From contig JAJDDT010000116.1 of NCBI GenBank assembly GCA_029260165.1, positions 64,001 to 120,474 on the forward strand: a DNA stretch of 56,474 bases. The letters are read 5' to 3'. A program made the translations under genes and the position numbers. The notes beneath the pieces are model-generated. The model did not search any database, was not told the DNA's origin, and was given only the letters and a program-made list of their open reading frames with translations. This DNA is from Phycisphaerae bacterium. GTDB taxonomy: Bacteria > Planctomycetota > Phycisphaerae > UBA1845. Shown piece by piece: positions 8,309 through 15,715 of the stretch (positions are counted from its first letter, which is position 1; every line of letters starts with the position of its first letter).

Positions 8309-9042
8309 GGTGAATCTTCGTTGGGTGTCGCGTCCGACGTTTCGGTGATCATGCGTCGCTCGAACCAGAAATTGATCAGCAGAAGAATGACACCAGCCAC
8401 CAGCAGCGAATCAGCTATGTTGAACACCCAGGGCCAAACCGGTCGCCCGGAAAATTTCGGTGTGAAGTGCAAAAAGTCGCGAACAACCGGGGTTCTCGTG
8501 ACCTTGATGCGGTCCCGACGGAATGTGCGTGGGGCCTGCCGGTCAAAGGCGGTGCCGATCGTGAGATGCCGATCGGTACTCTTTTCCTCAATCACCAGAC
8601 CAATGTACGACTGCTGCGTTTCAACGTTGGTTACCTGGTCAGCCAACACGAATGATCGGTCGTACAGGTTTCCCAACGAGCCAGCCAGTATCATACCGAG
8701 TGCGATATGCAACGATCGTCGATTCTTCGTGCTTGAGATGAACAGAAACAGGACGAATCCCAATGCGAAGAACGACGCACCGATGAACACCGACGTCATG
8801 CCCTTGCCCATTCCGAACAACGCTCCGGGGTTCAGCGAACGTTGAAAGACCAGCACATTCGGGATGAATTCGCGCGATTCGGTCGGACCGATGGTATCAA
8901 AGGCCCACGCTTTGGACCACAAATCGAAAACCAGACCCAGGGTTGCGACGATCCAAAGCCGGAGATGCGATCCCGTGTCAAAAAAGGCAGACCTCGTTTG
9001 CGCGGTGGGAAGACGGTGATTTGCGTCGTGCGCATCTGTCAT
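8305..9042 (-). CDS. lspA: Lipoprotein signal peptidase II with an internal insertion
   Basis: A 245-residue inner-membrane aspartic peptidase that removes signal peptides from lipoproteins after lipid attachment. Transmembrane helices are visible near residues 28-45, 80-102, 112-125 and 205-225. The catalytic aspartates are in GNLYDRS (D128) and FNIADS (D211). They lie 83 residues apart, against roughly 27 in E. coli LspA, because of a hydrophilic insertion of about 55 residues (ADQVTNVETQQ to RRDRIKVTR) on the periplasmic side. The first 25 residues are also an extension. The gene sits between the TraR/DksA-like gene (6 bp away) and ribD (4-bp overlap). Substrates in this window include several lipoproteins. 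Confidence 0.93.
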   Translation of the reverse strand: MTDAHDANHRLPTAQTRSAFFDTGSHLRLWIVATLGLVFDLWSKAWAFDTIGPTESREFIPNVLVFQRSLNPGALFGMGKGMTSVFIGASFFALGFVLFLFISSTKNRRSLHIALGMILAGSLGNLYDRSFVLADQVTNVETQQSYIGLVIEEKSTDRHLTIGTAFDRQAPRTFRRDRIKVTRTPVVRDFLHFTPKFSGRPVWPWVFNIADSLLVAGVILLLINFWFERRMITETSDATPNEDSP

Positions 9043-9048
9043 CGTGTA

Positions 9049-9771
9049 CTACTGCAGGCGACCCTGCTCGCGCATGTTGGCGTATTCGACACAGAATTTC
9101 GCCCACGGCTTGGCTCGGAGTCGTGATTTGCTGATCGGCAGGTGAGTGGCCAGGCACACACCGTAGGTTTTGTCGACGATGCGATCGATGGCTCCGTCGA
9201 TTTCGTGCACCAGGGTGCGCTCGTTGTCGATCAACCCGAGCGTGAATTCCTGCTCCCAATTGTCCGTGCCAACGTCGGCCATGTGAAGTGGCACTGTAGA
9301 AACGCCGTCCGAATGGTCGTTGCCAAGCGCTTCGTTGGTAAGATGGGCAACATCACCAATCAGTTCCGCGCGCTTTTGGAGCAGAAGCCGCTCAAATTCC
9401 TTCAACTCAACGTCTTTCAGACGTGTTTTGGGAACGGGCTTGTCATCGGGGGCGACGTGAACATTTCGCCTGCCCAGTCTTCGGCTGCGCGATGGCGTTT
9501 TCTTTGCAGTAGCAGTGCGTTTTTGGGTTGTTTTGGGGCTTTTTTTCTTCGGCGACCTGGCCTTGGTGGTCTTCCTGGCGGTGGTTTTCTTTGCTGTACG
9601 CTTCTTTGAGGCGGCTTTTTTCGTCGATTTGGCGGTTGACGTTTTTTTTCTCGATTTGGGCGCGGACCTAGCTGTCGATTTCTTCGCGGCTGACCTTTTG
9701 GTCCTTGCTGCCGACGCCTTCTTTTTCGACGCTACTTTTTTGCTTTTTTTTGAGCTTTTACGCTTTGCCAA
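9049..9771 (-). CDS. TraR/DksA-family protein with Lys-rich histone-like N-terminus
   Basis: Of 240 residues, the first 100 or so are almost entirely Lys, Ala, Ser, Thr and Arg (MAKRKSSKKSKKVASKK onward), resembling histone H1 tails and presumably DNA-binding or disordered. The C-terminal half has the DksA-like coiled-coil segment (ELKEFERLLLQKRAELIGDV) and DNERTLVHEIDGAIDRI, then a zinc-finger region. In that region only two of the four usual cysteines remain: YGVCLATHLPIS has Cys then Thr, and AKFCVEY has Cys then Tyr. Zinc binding may therefore be lost or use the nearby histidine. It leads the lspA-ribD run. DksA proteins modulate RNA polymerase; whether this one does is uncertain. Confidence 0.8.
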   Translation of the reverse strand: MAKRKSSKKSKKVASKKKASAARTKRSAAKKSTARSAPKSRKKTSTAKSTKKAASKKRTAKKTTARKTTKARSPKKKSPKTTQKRTATAKKTPSRSRRLGRRNVHVAPDDKPVPKTRLKDVELKEFERLLLQKRAELIGDVAHLTNEALGNDHSDGVSTVPLHMADVGTDNWEQEFTLGLIDNERTLVHEIDGAIDRIVDKTYGVCLATHLPISKSRLRAKPWAKFCVEYANMREQGRLQ

Positions 9772-9887
9772 CCGGGTCGCATCCGATGAAGTCAGGCGAA
9801 CACATAAACCTTTGTCAACACATGATTAAGAGCGAATACCGATCCGCGTCACCCCGCAGTACAGCCAAATCGCCCCTCTCATTCCAA

Positions 9888-9971
9888 TGCCCGAGAGAGG
9901 ACTCGAACCTCCACCTACTAATGTAGACATGGCCCTCAACCATGCGCGTCTGCCAATTCCGCCACTCGGGC
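9888..9971 (-). tRNA. tRNA-Leu (anticodon GAG)
   Basis: An 84-nt class II tRNA. The acceptor stem is GCCCGAG paired with CTCGGGC plus discriminator A. The D arm contains TGGCGGAATTGGCAGACGC, the anticodon stem CATGG/CCATG encloses the loop TTGAGGG giving anticodon GAG, there is a long variable arm, and the T arm holds GGTTCGAGTCC. It decodes CUC and CUU. No 3' CCA is encoded, so CCA must be added after transcription. It is preceded by a good sigma-70-type promoter. Confidence 0.97.
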
Positions 9972-9988
9972 AATCTCGGTGTGGGCGG

Positions 9989-10017
9989 ATGCTACGATCG
10001 GATTCAAAATGTGTCAA
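9989..10017 (-). promoter_or_regulatory. Sigma-70-type promoter of tRNA-Leu
   Basis: On the minus strand a perfect TTGACA (10017-10012) is followed after 17 bases by TAGCAT (9994-9989). Transcription would begin about 11 bases before the mature tRNA 5' end at 9971, in keeping with a short leader removed by RNase P. Confidence 0.75.
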
Positions 10018-10070
10018 CGGTGCGTGGGTTACAGTGGGAACGCAGGTTTGCGTTTCCAGATATTGACCGA

Positions 10071-10724
10071 CTATTCCAGGCGGCAGTGTCGGACAAGGGC
10101 GGGCGGGAAGTTGCGCACGACGGTGTTTTTCGCGAACTGCGATTGTCGGATGTTGTCGTCAAGGATGGCGGACACTGTTCGCATCTTTCTGCGCGTCTTC
10201 CCGACGGCACACACGGTGCGCAGGCGTCTCATGCCGGCGTATTCAAAATAGCTCAAAACGCCGCCGGGTCGCAGAATCCGCCTGAATACCTTGAAAATGT
10301 CGCGGATGAGGTCCGGCGGGAAGGCGGTGAAGGGGAGACAGGACACGATGTAATCGAACTGGTTTTCGCCCTGAATATCCTGCACGGGACAGGGCAGGAG
10401 TTCGACGCGATCGGCGGCGACGTGCGGAGCGAAATCCGGGCGTGTCAGAACGTGCTGATTCAGATGGTTGGCGAGTTCGGGAATCAGTTCGCAGACGCTG
10501 ACGTGGTCGTCGGGGCCTATGAAGGGCGGGATGCATTTTGTGACGGCTCCGGTTCCCGCGCCGACCTCCAGGAGGCGGGCGGGTTTTTCGGACTGTGAGA
10601 AGGGGCGTAGCAGCGTGTTGGCCAGTCTTTCCGAACTTGGCGCGATGGCACCAACGACACCCGGGTCTGAGAGGAACGCTCTGAAAAACGTGCGGTGAGC
10701 TGATTTGGCCGGGTTTTTGATCAC
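10071..10724 (-). CDS. Phospholipid N-methyltransferase-like SAM methyltransferase
   Basis: A 217-residue protein. The opening RTFFRAFLSDPGVVGAIAPSS matches the start of bacterial phosphatidylethanolamine N-methyltransferases (PmtA type) and related enzymes, followed by SAM motif I (LLEVGAGTGAVTKCI), an acidic motif (VSVCELIPEL) and FDYIVSCLPF, which carries the segment common in this group. RPGGVLSYFEY and the C-terminal helices complete the fold. A role in phospholipid head-group methylation is inferred; an rRNA- or small-molecule-directed enzyme is possible. The GTG start at 10724 follows AGGACGACAGG. It has a strong promoter at 10767-10795. Confidence 0.75.
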   Translation of the reverse strand: MIKNPAKSAHRTFFRAFLSDPGVVGAIAPSSERLANTLLRPFSQSEKPARLLEVGAGTGAVTKCIPPFIGPDDHVSVCELIPELANHLNQHVLTRPDFAPHVAADRVELLPCPVQDIQGENQFDYIVSCLPFTAFPPDLIRDIFKVFRRILRPGGVLSYFEYAGMRRLRTVCAVGKTRRKMRTVSAILDDNIRQSQFAKNTVVRNFPPALVRHCRLE

Positions 10725-10766
10725 CTGTCGTCCTTTCCCAAGGGGTGCGCATCTTGTAAGGGCAAC

Positions 10767-10795
10767 TTTATACAGGACAGAAAAGCATTTTCCAA
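10767..10795 (-). promoter_or_regulatory. Sigma-70-type promoter of the methyltransferase
   Basis: On the minus strand TTGGAA (10795-10790), a 17-base spacer and TATAAA (10772-10767) lie about 40 bp before the GTG start at 10724. Its -35 box directly abuts the -35 box of the divergent promoter at 10796. Confidence 0.65.
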
Positions 10796-10825
10796 TTGAC
10801 TCGGGAATTTTCCTTTTGCTAGAAT
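10796..10825 (+). promoter_or_regulatory. Sigma-70-type promoter of the structured RNA
   Basis: TTGACT (10796-10801), an 18-base spacer and TAGAAT (10820-10825). The expected start, seven bases after the -10 box, is the G at 10832, exactly the first base of the closing stem of the RNA's first folded domain. No long coding frame follows. Confidence 0.7.
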
Positions 10826-11027
10826 TGTGGTGTCAGCAGGGTACCGGTGGCCGACTCGCGAAAATCGGCGTGTTTCGGAAACCGGGAGTATGCTGACCGA
10901 GCGGGGCAACAAGGTCCCGCGCGGTGTGCCCGGTGGCGGCGGTCATCGGGGGGAGTCGGGTCGGAGAATGTGGCCGCGCTACCGGCAGGCAGGACCGGCG
11001 TGTTCCCGTGTGATAAGGAGGTGATTT

Positions 11028-11057
11028 GTGGGTAGTGAAATAGGTATGCTGCCGTAA
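11028..11057 (+). CDS. Possible nine-codon leader peptide
   Basis: A GTG at 11028 opens a frame encoding MGSEIGMLP that stops at TAA 11055-11057. It is preceded by TAAGGAGGTGAT (11014-11025), complementary over 12 bases to the conserved 3' end of 16S rRNA, with six bases between GGAGG and GTG. The stop lies inside the left side of the hairpin at 11048-11085, so a ribosome at the stop would block that hairpin. This is the layout of translation-dependent attenuators. No run of a single amino acid codon suggests a sensed amino acid. Translation itself is inference. Confidence 0.4.
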   Translation: MGSEIGMLP

Positions 11058-11097
11058 AGCAGCGACGCTGCTGCTCTATGGCAGCTACAAAGTATCA

Positions 11098-11136
11098 GGC
11101 TCGTCCCTGCCGATGGTGGGGGCGGGCCGTTTTTTT
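11098..11136 (+). terminator. Strong Rho-independent terminator of the structured RNA
   Basis: GGCTCGTCCC (11098-11107) pairs over ten positions with GGGGCGGGCC (11119-11128), including two G-U pairs, around an 11-base loop, followed by a G and seven T (11130-11136). This is among the clearest terminators in the window. An alternative pairing of 10988-10995 with 11103-11111 could compete with it. Confidence 0.85.
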
Positions 11137-11187
11137 GCATGAACTTGTCCTTGATCGCGGCGGGACGGGGATTTTGGTTGATGGGAA

Positions 11188-11215
11188 TTGACGTACGACG
11201 TCCCGCGTTTAGAAC
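11188..11215 (+). promoter_or_regulatory. Putative promoter of the thioredoxin-TPR gene
   Basis: TTGACG (11188-11193), a 16-base spacer and TAGAAC (11210-11215) lie about 55 bp before the GTG start at 11271. The match is moderate. It lies after the terminator at 11098-11136, so the downstream gene can be expressed independently of the RNA. Confidence 0.5.
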
Positions 11216-11270
11216 ATAAAGGCGGGGTGGTGCTCCACCATTTTGGTATTGAACAACGAGGATGTGAAAC

Positions 11271-12734
11271 GTGAAGAAATTCGGAAGATTTGTGGCGGTG
11301 GTTGTGCTTCTGTGTCTGTCCCCAGCCTGGTCGGCGACGTTGGAACTGGGGTCGGATGCACCCGGGATCAAGGTTGAGAAGTGGGTCAAGGGCAATCCCG
11401 TGGATCTGGCTGCGCGCAAGGGCAAGGGGGTGACGATTGTTGAGTTTTGGGCGACATGGTGTGCGCCATGCGTTCAGAGCGTCCCGCACCTTACCGAGAT
11501 TCAGCACAAATACGCGTCGAAAAATGTTCGCATCGCGGCGATCACTGCCAGGGATCCTGGGAACACCGAGAAAATCGTGCGGGCTTTTGTCGGTCGGATG
11601 GGCGACAAGCTTGATTACGCGGTGGGATTCGATGCGGACGGGGATACCTATGACGCGTACATGACGGCTGCGAGGCAGGAGTCGATTCCGACGGCGTTTA
11701 TCGTCGACAAGCAGGGCAAGGTCGCGTGGATCGGTCATCCGCTGGATGGGATGGACGTGGTGCTGGATCAGGTTGTGGCTGGTACATACGACGTTGCGAG
11801 GATGAAGCGGTTGATTGCGATCGAGGGGAAGATTGAGTCGTTCGCGATGGCGGGGAAATGGAGCGAGATGGTGGGCGCGGTTGACGAAGCGCTGGCGTTG
11901 GACCCTGGGGACATTGACCGATGGATGACGAAGTTTCTGGTTTACGCCTATCAACTCGATGATTCCGTCAAGGCGAACAATGCTGCGATGAAGGCGTTTG
12001 ACCTTGCGGCTGACGATCCGGACAAACTGGCTGAGGTTGCGATGCAGATTGTCAGTGATTCGGATGAGCACGGATACACGAACATGGCGATTTCGCGACT
12101 GGTAACCGCTCGCCGGAAATTTCCCGCAAATGTGAACCTGGGGATTGCGTTTATTCTCGGGGTGGCTGCTTCGGGTCAGACCGATCATGTGGGAGATGTT
12201 GCAACGCAGGTGATCGAGGGATTGCGGCAGGACTCGGCGGGTCTCGGCCAGATTGCCAACGTTCTTTCCGCTCCGGAATTTGCGTCGTTTGGGGCGCCGT
12301 TGGCGAAGAAGGCGATCGATCTCGCCATCGCCCGGGAACCGAAAAACCCTGACCACTACCTGACGAAATTTCGCATTCACCATTCGTCGTTGAACGATGT
12401 TGCGGGCGCTACTGATGCGGGGGAGAGTTTCGTCGAAAACGCTGAGGCTGATGCGAATCTTCTGAACGGGTTTGCGTGGACGCTGCTGAGTGACCCCACG
12501 ATGTCGGGCAAGTATGACGCGCTGGCGGTGACCGCGGCGGAGGCGATGAGGGTCGCTCCGGGTGGTGATGGCTGGTCGCATCTGGAGACGCTTGCGTTGG
12601 CAAAATTCCGTACGGGGAAGGTTAAGGACGCGATCCGGATTCAGGGGGAGGCGATTGCCAAATGCGATCAGGATTTTGCAAAGATGAACCTGCAGGCGGG
12701 TTTGCTGGAATATCAGAAGTCCGGGAAGAAGTGA
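11271..12734 (+). CDS. Exported TlpA-like thioredoxin with TPR-like C-terminus
   Basis: A 487-residue protein with an N-terminal signal peptide (KKFGRFVAVVVLLCLSPAWSA). A TlpA/ResA-like thioredoxin domain follows to about residue 175. Its redox motif WCAPC has cysteines at 64 and 67, preceded by VTIVEFWATW and followed by the cis-proline region SIPTAFIVDKQGKVAWIGHP. The remaining 300 residues are alpha-helical repeats (AVDEALALDPGDIDRWMTKFLVY, AMRVAPGGDGWSHLETLALAKF) that look like degenerate TPRs. It probably acts in the periplasm as a thiol-disulfide reductase with a protein-binding scaffold; the partner is unknown. The GTG start at 11271 follows GAGGATG. Confidence 0.85.
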   Translation: MKKFGRFVAVVVLLCLSPAWSATLELGSDAPGIKVEKWVKGNPVDLAARKGKGVTIVEFWATWCAPCVQSVPHLTEIQHKYASKNVRIAAITARDPGNTEKIVRAFVGRMGDKLDYAVGFDADGDTYDAYMTAARQESIPTAFIVDKQGKVAWIGHPLDGMDVVLDQVVAGTYDVARMKRLIAIEGKIESFAMAGKWSEMVGAVDEALALDPGDIDRWMTKFLVYAYQLDDSVKANNAAMKAFDLAADDPDKLAEVAMQIVSDSDEHGYTNMAISRLVTARRKFPANVNLGIAFILGVAASGQTDHVGDVATQVIEGLRQDSAGLGQIANVLSAPEFASFGAPLAKKAIDLAIAREPKNPDHYLTKFRIHHSSLNDVAGATDAGESFVENAEADANLLNGFAWTLLSDPTMSGKYDALAVTAAEAMRVAPGGDGWSHLETLALAKFRTGKVKDAIRIQGEAIAKCDQDFAKMNLQAGLLEYQKSGKK

Positions 12735-12858
12735 CCGGCCTGCCGACGCGTTTTTGTGTTTCCGTGACGCACAATAATTACGAAGGCTGAGTGATCCCCC
12801 GTTTCTGGAAGACCCGGTGATGCAGTCAGGTTAAACGGTTCATGACTGGAGTTTGGGT

Positions 12859-14226
12859 ATGAAGAGCCAATCGTCGAAAACAGGTCATGGCGGTTCGGAC
12901 CGTGCGGAACCCGTCGAACAGATGGTTGAGAAGCTGATCGAGTCCGGTACGGATGTAACGACCACTCCCGTCAAACGCAGCCTGTATCAGAATGTTGTTG
13001 AGCAATTCAACAAGGCGGCGGATTTGTTGCGGCTGGAGCCTGACATTCGGCGTATTCTGTCGATGACCAAGAACGAGATCGTCGTGAATTTTCCCGTTCG
13101 CCTGGACAACGGCGGGGTGAAGATGTTTACGGGTTATCGCGTTCAGCACAACGATGCGCTGGGTCCGTACAAGGGTGGTTTGCGGTATCACCCGGGTGTG
13201 GATCAGGACGAGGTTCGTGCGCTTGCGAGCTGGATGACGTGGAAGTGTGCGCTTCTTGGTCTGCCGTTTGGTGGGGCCAAGGGAGGCGTGCAGATGGATC
13301 CGGGGGACTATTCGTTGGCGGAGCTGGAGCGTATTTCGCGGCGATTTGTGTATGCGTTGGGCAGTAATGTCGGGCCGGAGTATGACATTCCTGCACCGGA
13401 CATGAACACCAACGCGCAGATCATGGCGTGGTTCCTCGACACTTATCTCTCGACGGTTCCGCCTGCAGAGCGTCACCGTCATATTCATGTCGTGACGGGT
13501 AAGCCGATCGTGTCGGGTGGTAGTGCGGGTCGCGAGAAGGCGACGGGCCAGGGGGTTGTGTTTGCGATTCAGAAATGGGCGGAGGATCGTGGTGTTTCGC
13601 TGGATGGGCTGACGTTTATGGTTCAGGGGTTTGGTAACGTCGGGTCGTGGGCGGCGCGGTTGCTGGTCGAATTGGGGGCGAAGCTGATCGCTGTGGAGGA
13701 TGTGACGGGTGGCACGCGGAATATCGAGGGGATTGATCCTGGGGCGTTGCTCGAGTGGATGGGGATGCATCGTGGTGTTCGCAAGTATCGCGGGGGTCAG
13801 TTTGTCGATCATATCATGTTTCTCAAGACCAAAGCGGATATTTTCATACCGGCTGCCATGGAGAATCAGATAACGGCTGAGACAGCGCCGTGGCTGGACG
13901 TTCGGCTCGTCGTGGAGGCAGCCAACGGACCGACGGACCCCGCAGGGGATGCGGTATTGGCTGAGCGCGGGATTGAGGTTATCCCGGACATTCTTTGTAA
14001 CGCCGGTGGTGTGACGGTCAGTTATTTTGAATGGTTGCAGAACAAGCGTAGCGAGTTTTGGGACCTTGAAGAGGTCGATCGCAAGCTGTGGAGGAAGATG
14101 TCGACTGCGTACGATCGCGTGCGTGACACAGCCGGTGAGTATGAGACGGATTTGCGAACGGCTGCGTATATTGTTGCGATGACGCGACTTGAGAAGGTGT
14201 ATAAGGATCGCGGTATTTTTCCGTAG
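12859..14226 (+). CDS. Glu/Leu/Phe/Val dehydrogenase, probably glutamate dehydrogenase
   Basis: A 455-residue dehydrogenase that reversibly deaminates glutamate to 2-oxoglutarate. Seen motifs: MTWKCALLGLPFGGAKGG with the catalytic and substrate lysines, DIPAPDMNT with the catalytic aspartate, the Rossmann glycine motif VQGFGNVGSWAARLL, and the late VEAANGPTDPAGDAVL and PDILCNAGGVTVSYFEW. Length and motifs fit hexameric GDH. Coenzyme choice cannot be read securely; an acidic residue at the end of the second strand (VEDVTGG) is compatible with NAD. The start at ATG 12859 has GGAG seven bases upstream; an in-frame TTG at 12853 is less likely. It may be monocistronic. Confidence 0.92.
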   Translation: MKSQSSKTGHGGSDRAEPVEQMVEKLIESGTDVTTTPVKRSLYQNVVEQFNKAADLLRLEPDIRRILSMTKNEIVVNFPVRLDNGGVKMFTGYRVQHNDALGPYKGGLRYHPGVDQDEVRALASWMTWKCALLGLPFGGAKGGVQMDPGDYSLAELERISRRFVYALGSNVGPEYDIPAPDMNTNAQIMAWFLDTYLSTVPPAERHRHIHVVTGKPIVSGGSAGREKATGQGVVFAIQKWAEDRGVSLDGLTFMVQGFGNVGSWAARLLVELGAKLIAVEDVTGGTRNIEGIDPGALLEWMGMHRGVRKYRGGQFVDHIMFLKTKADIFIPAAMENQITAETAPWLDVRLVVEAANGPTDPAGDAVLAERGIEVIPDILCNAGGVTVSYFEWLQNKRSEFWDLEEVDRKLWRKMSTAYDRVRDTAGEYETDLRTAAYIVAMTRLEKVYKDRGIFP

Positions 14227-14307
14227 CGGTTTCGTGCGTGATGGCGATGGTTGGCATTTTCGTCATCTGCAAGGGGAGACGCTACATCGTTGGTTGAGCT
14301 GTCGCTT

Positions 14308-15528
14308 CTATTTTTTCGGTTTCAAGTCAAAACATGCGATCCTGTTGAGGCTTCTTGCGTAGAGTTTTCCGTTGTGGATGACCGGTACGGTCCAGCATCG
14401 TCCGGTCAGGATGTCCGCGGTGGTATTGGGGTTGAATCCGTCGGGTGTTACTGGGGCGATTTCCAGTTGACCCTGTTGGCTGAGGAAGAACAGGTGGTCG
14501 CTGGCAAGGACGAGGGTGCCGTGACGTTTGCGGTGCAGTCGCCAATGTTCCTCGCCGGTTTTGAAATCGACGCAGACGAGGGCCTTCTGGTCGCTGGCGT
14601 ATAGCTTTCCGTCGCGAAGGATGCACGACTGGAATTTGTTCATCAATACCTTGTTTCGCCAGACCTCCTCGCCCGACAGTTTGTCCCCGTCCTGCGTGAT
14701 TTTGAACAGGCCACATCCCGTGTGGTATCCCGACGAAACGAAGAGATAACCGTCGTGAAAAATGGGTGAGGCAGCGTTGACGCCCCAATCGGTTTTCCAT
14801 CGCACGCGCCAGACCTCGCGACCGGTTTGGGCTTCGACGATCATCACGCCTTCCGCGGTGAATCCGACGATGTAGCGCTTGCCGTTGAAGGCGAATGGGT
14901 AGGGTGTTGCGTACCCGACGGTGTCGTCGCCGGATTTCCAGAGAAGATCACCGGTTTTTTTGTCGAGTGCGAGCAGGGCACCGTCCCCCTTTCCCGCGCT
15001 GACGATGGCGGCGTTGCCTTCGATCAGGACGGATCCCGAATACCCCCACATCGGCATGTTGTTGAACTGTCTGGACCAGATGGTGCTGCCCGTTTTGGAT
15101 GACGCGCACAGCAGCCTGCCCTTTGCGCCGAGGACGTAAACGCGATCGCCATCGACGGTGGGTGTCGCGCGCGTTCCATCGCCGCCTTGTGGTTCACGGT
15201 AGGCGTTCTCGAATCCGACTTCCCAGATTGTTTCGCCGGTCGTGGTGTTCAGACAGAGCAGCGTTTGTTTTTCGTTTTTGGTGCCGCAGGTGTAGAGACG
15301 ATTTCCGACGCAGGCGAACGAGCTGAAGCTCGATCCGATCTCTTTGCTCCAAAGCGACGGGATTGGCTCGGTCCATTCGGTCTTCAGTCCCGTTTCGTGG
15401 CTGATCCCGTCGTGGTTCGGCCCGCGGAAATTGGGCCAGTCTGCCATCGCGGGTTGCAGTAGCCATGTGGCAGTTGCGATGGCCACGAAACACGGGTTCC
15501 TGAGTTTCGGGTTGTTATGATGATGCAT
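14308..15528 (-). CDS. Secreted PQQ-like beta-propeller protein
   Basis: About 406 residues. The ATG at 15528 is chosen because GGAGG lies eight bases upstream and the protein then begins with a signal peptide (RNPCFVAIATATWLLQPAMA). The mature start DWPNFRGPNHDGIS is the typical planctomycete WPqfRGPxxdG opening. Repeated blades follow, with motifs such as LLCLNTTTGETIWEV, LLCASSKTGSTIWS, LLALDKKTGDLLWKSG and MIVEAQTGREVWRV. It lacks residues of quinoprotein dehydrogenases that would mark it as an enzyme. It resembles BamB-like and PQQ-repeat proteins of unknown function that are abundant in planctomycetes. It converges with the dehydrogenase gene; 14227-14307 holds no clear terminator. Confidence 0.85.
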   Translation of the reverse strand: MHHHNNPKLRNPCFVAIATATWLLQPAMADWPNFRGPNHDGISHETGLKTEWTEPIPSLWSKEIGSSFSSFACVGNRLYTCGTKNEKQTLLCLNTTTGETIWEVGFENAYREPQGGDGTRATPTVDGDRVYVLGAKGRLLCASSKTGSTIWSRQFNNMPMWGYSGSVLIEGNAAIVSAGKGDGALLALDKKTGDLLWKSGDDTVGYATPYPFAFNGKRYIVGFTAEGVMIVEAQTGREVWRVRWKTDWGVNAASPIFHDGYLFVSSGYHTGCGLFKITQDGDKLSGEEVWRNKVLMNKFQSCILRDGKLYASDQKALVCVDFKTGEEHWRLHRKRHGTLVLASDHLFFLSQQGQLEIAPVTPDGFNPNTTADILTGRCWTVPVIHNGKLYARSLNRIACFDLKPKK

Positions 15529-15715
15529 ATTAACGGGCCTCCGGATGATTCGTTGTCCGGCAAGCCTATCGGAGTGTTGAGCGGTTCTCAAGGAACAACG
15601 AGGTTTGTTGGGGTGGCTGGCGGATATTTTCGCCTGTAGGATGTTCGTGGTCACCGGTACGTTTGCCGGCCAATCGGGTTTTCGGGTTGTTCGTCAGGAA
15701 CAGGAGCGCATTGTC

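Larger units (their letters stand above)
10832..11136 (+). ncRNA. Candidate ~305-nt structured RNA or leader
   Basis: This transcript is bounded by a promoter and a Rho-independent terminator. Its 5' end, GTCAGCA (10832-10838), pairs with TGCTGAC (10891-10897), closing a domain with inner helices GCCGA/TCGGC (10850-10854/10865-10869) and GTTT/AAAC. A second hairpin is GCGGG/CCCGC (10901-10905/10916-10920). A third is CCGGT/ACCGG enclosing GCGGC/GCCGC (10930-10985). Next come a perfect Shine-Dalgarno, a nine-codon frame, a nested hairpin (11048-11085) and the terminator. I found no RNase P, tmRNA, SRP or 6S hallmarks and recognised no riboswitch class. It could be a regulatory small RNA, or an attenuating leader for the gene at 11271, although that gene has its own promoter-like sequence. 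Confidence 0.6.

Noticed and set aside
10847-11035. 62-codon open frame within the structured RNA
   Set aside because: No ribosome-binding site and a composition matching the GC-rich RNA; the nine-codon frame has the better signal.
10832-11136. Known RNA such as RNase P, tmRNA, SRP RNA or c-di-GMP/cobalamin riboswitch
   Set aside because: None of the conserved core motifs (RNase P GAGGAAAGUCC, tmRNA tag, SRP GGUCAGG core, riboswitch cores) was found.
11085-12581. 498-codon minus-strand open frame
   Set aside because: Antisense to the thioredoxin-TPR gene with a signal peptide and WCAPC motif; no own domain.
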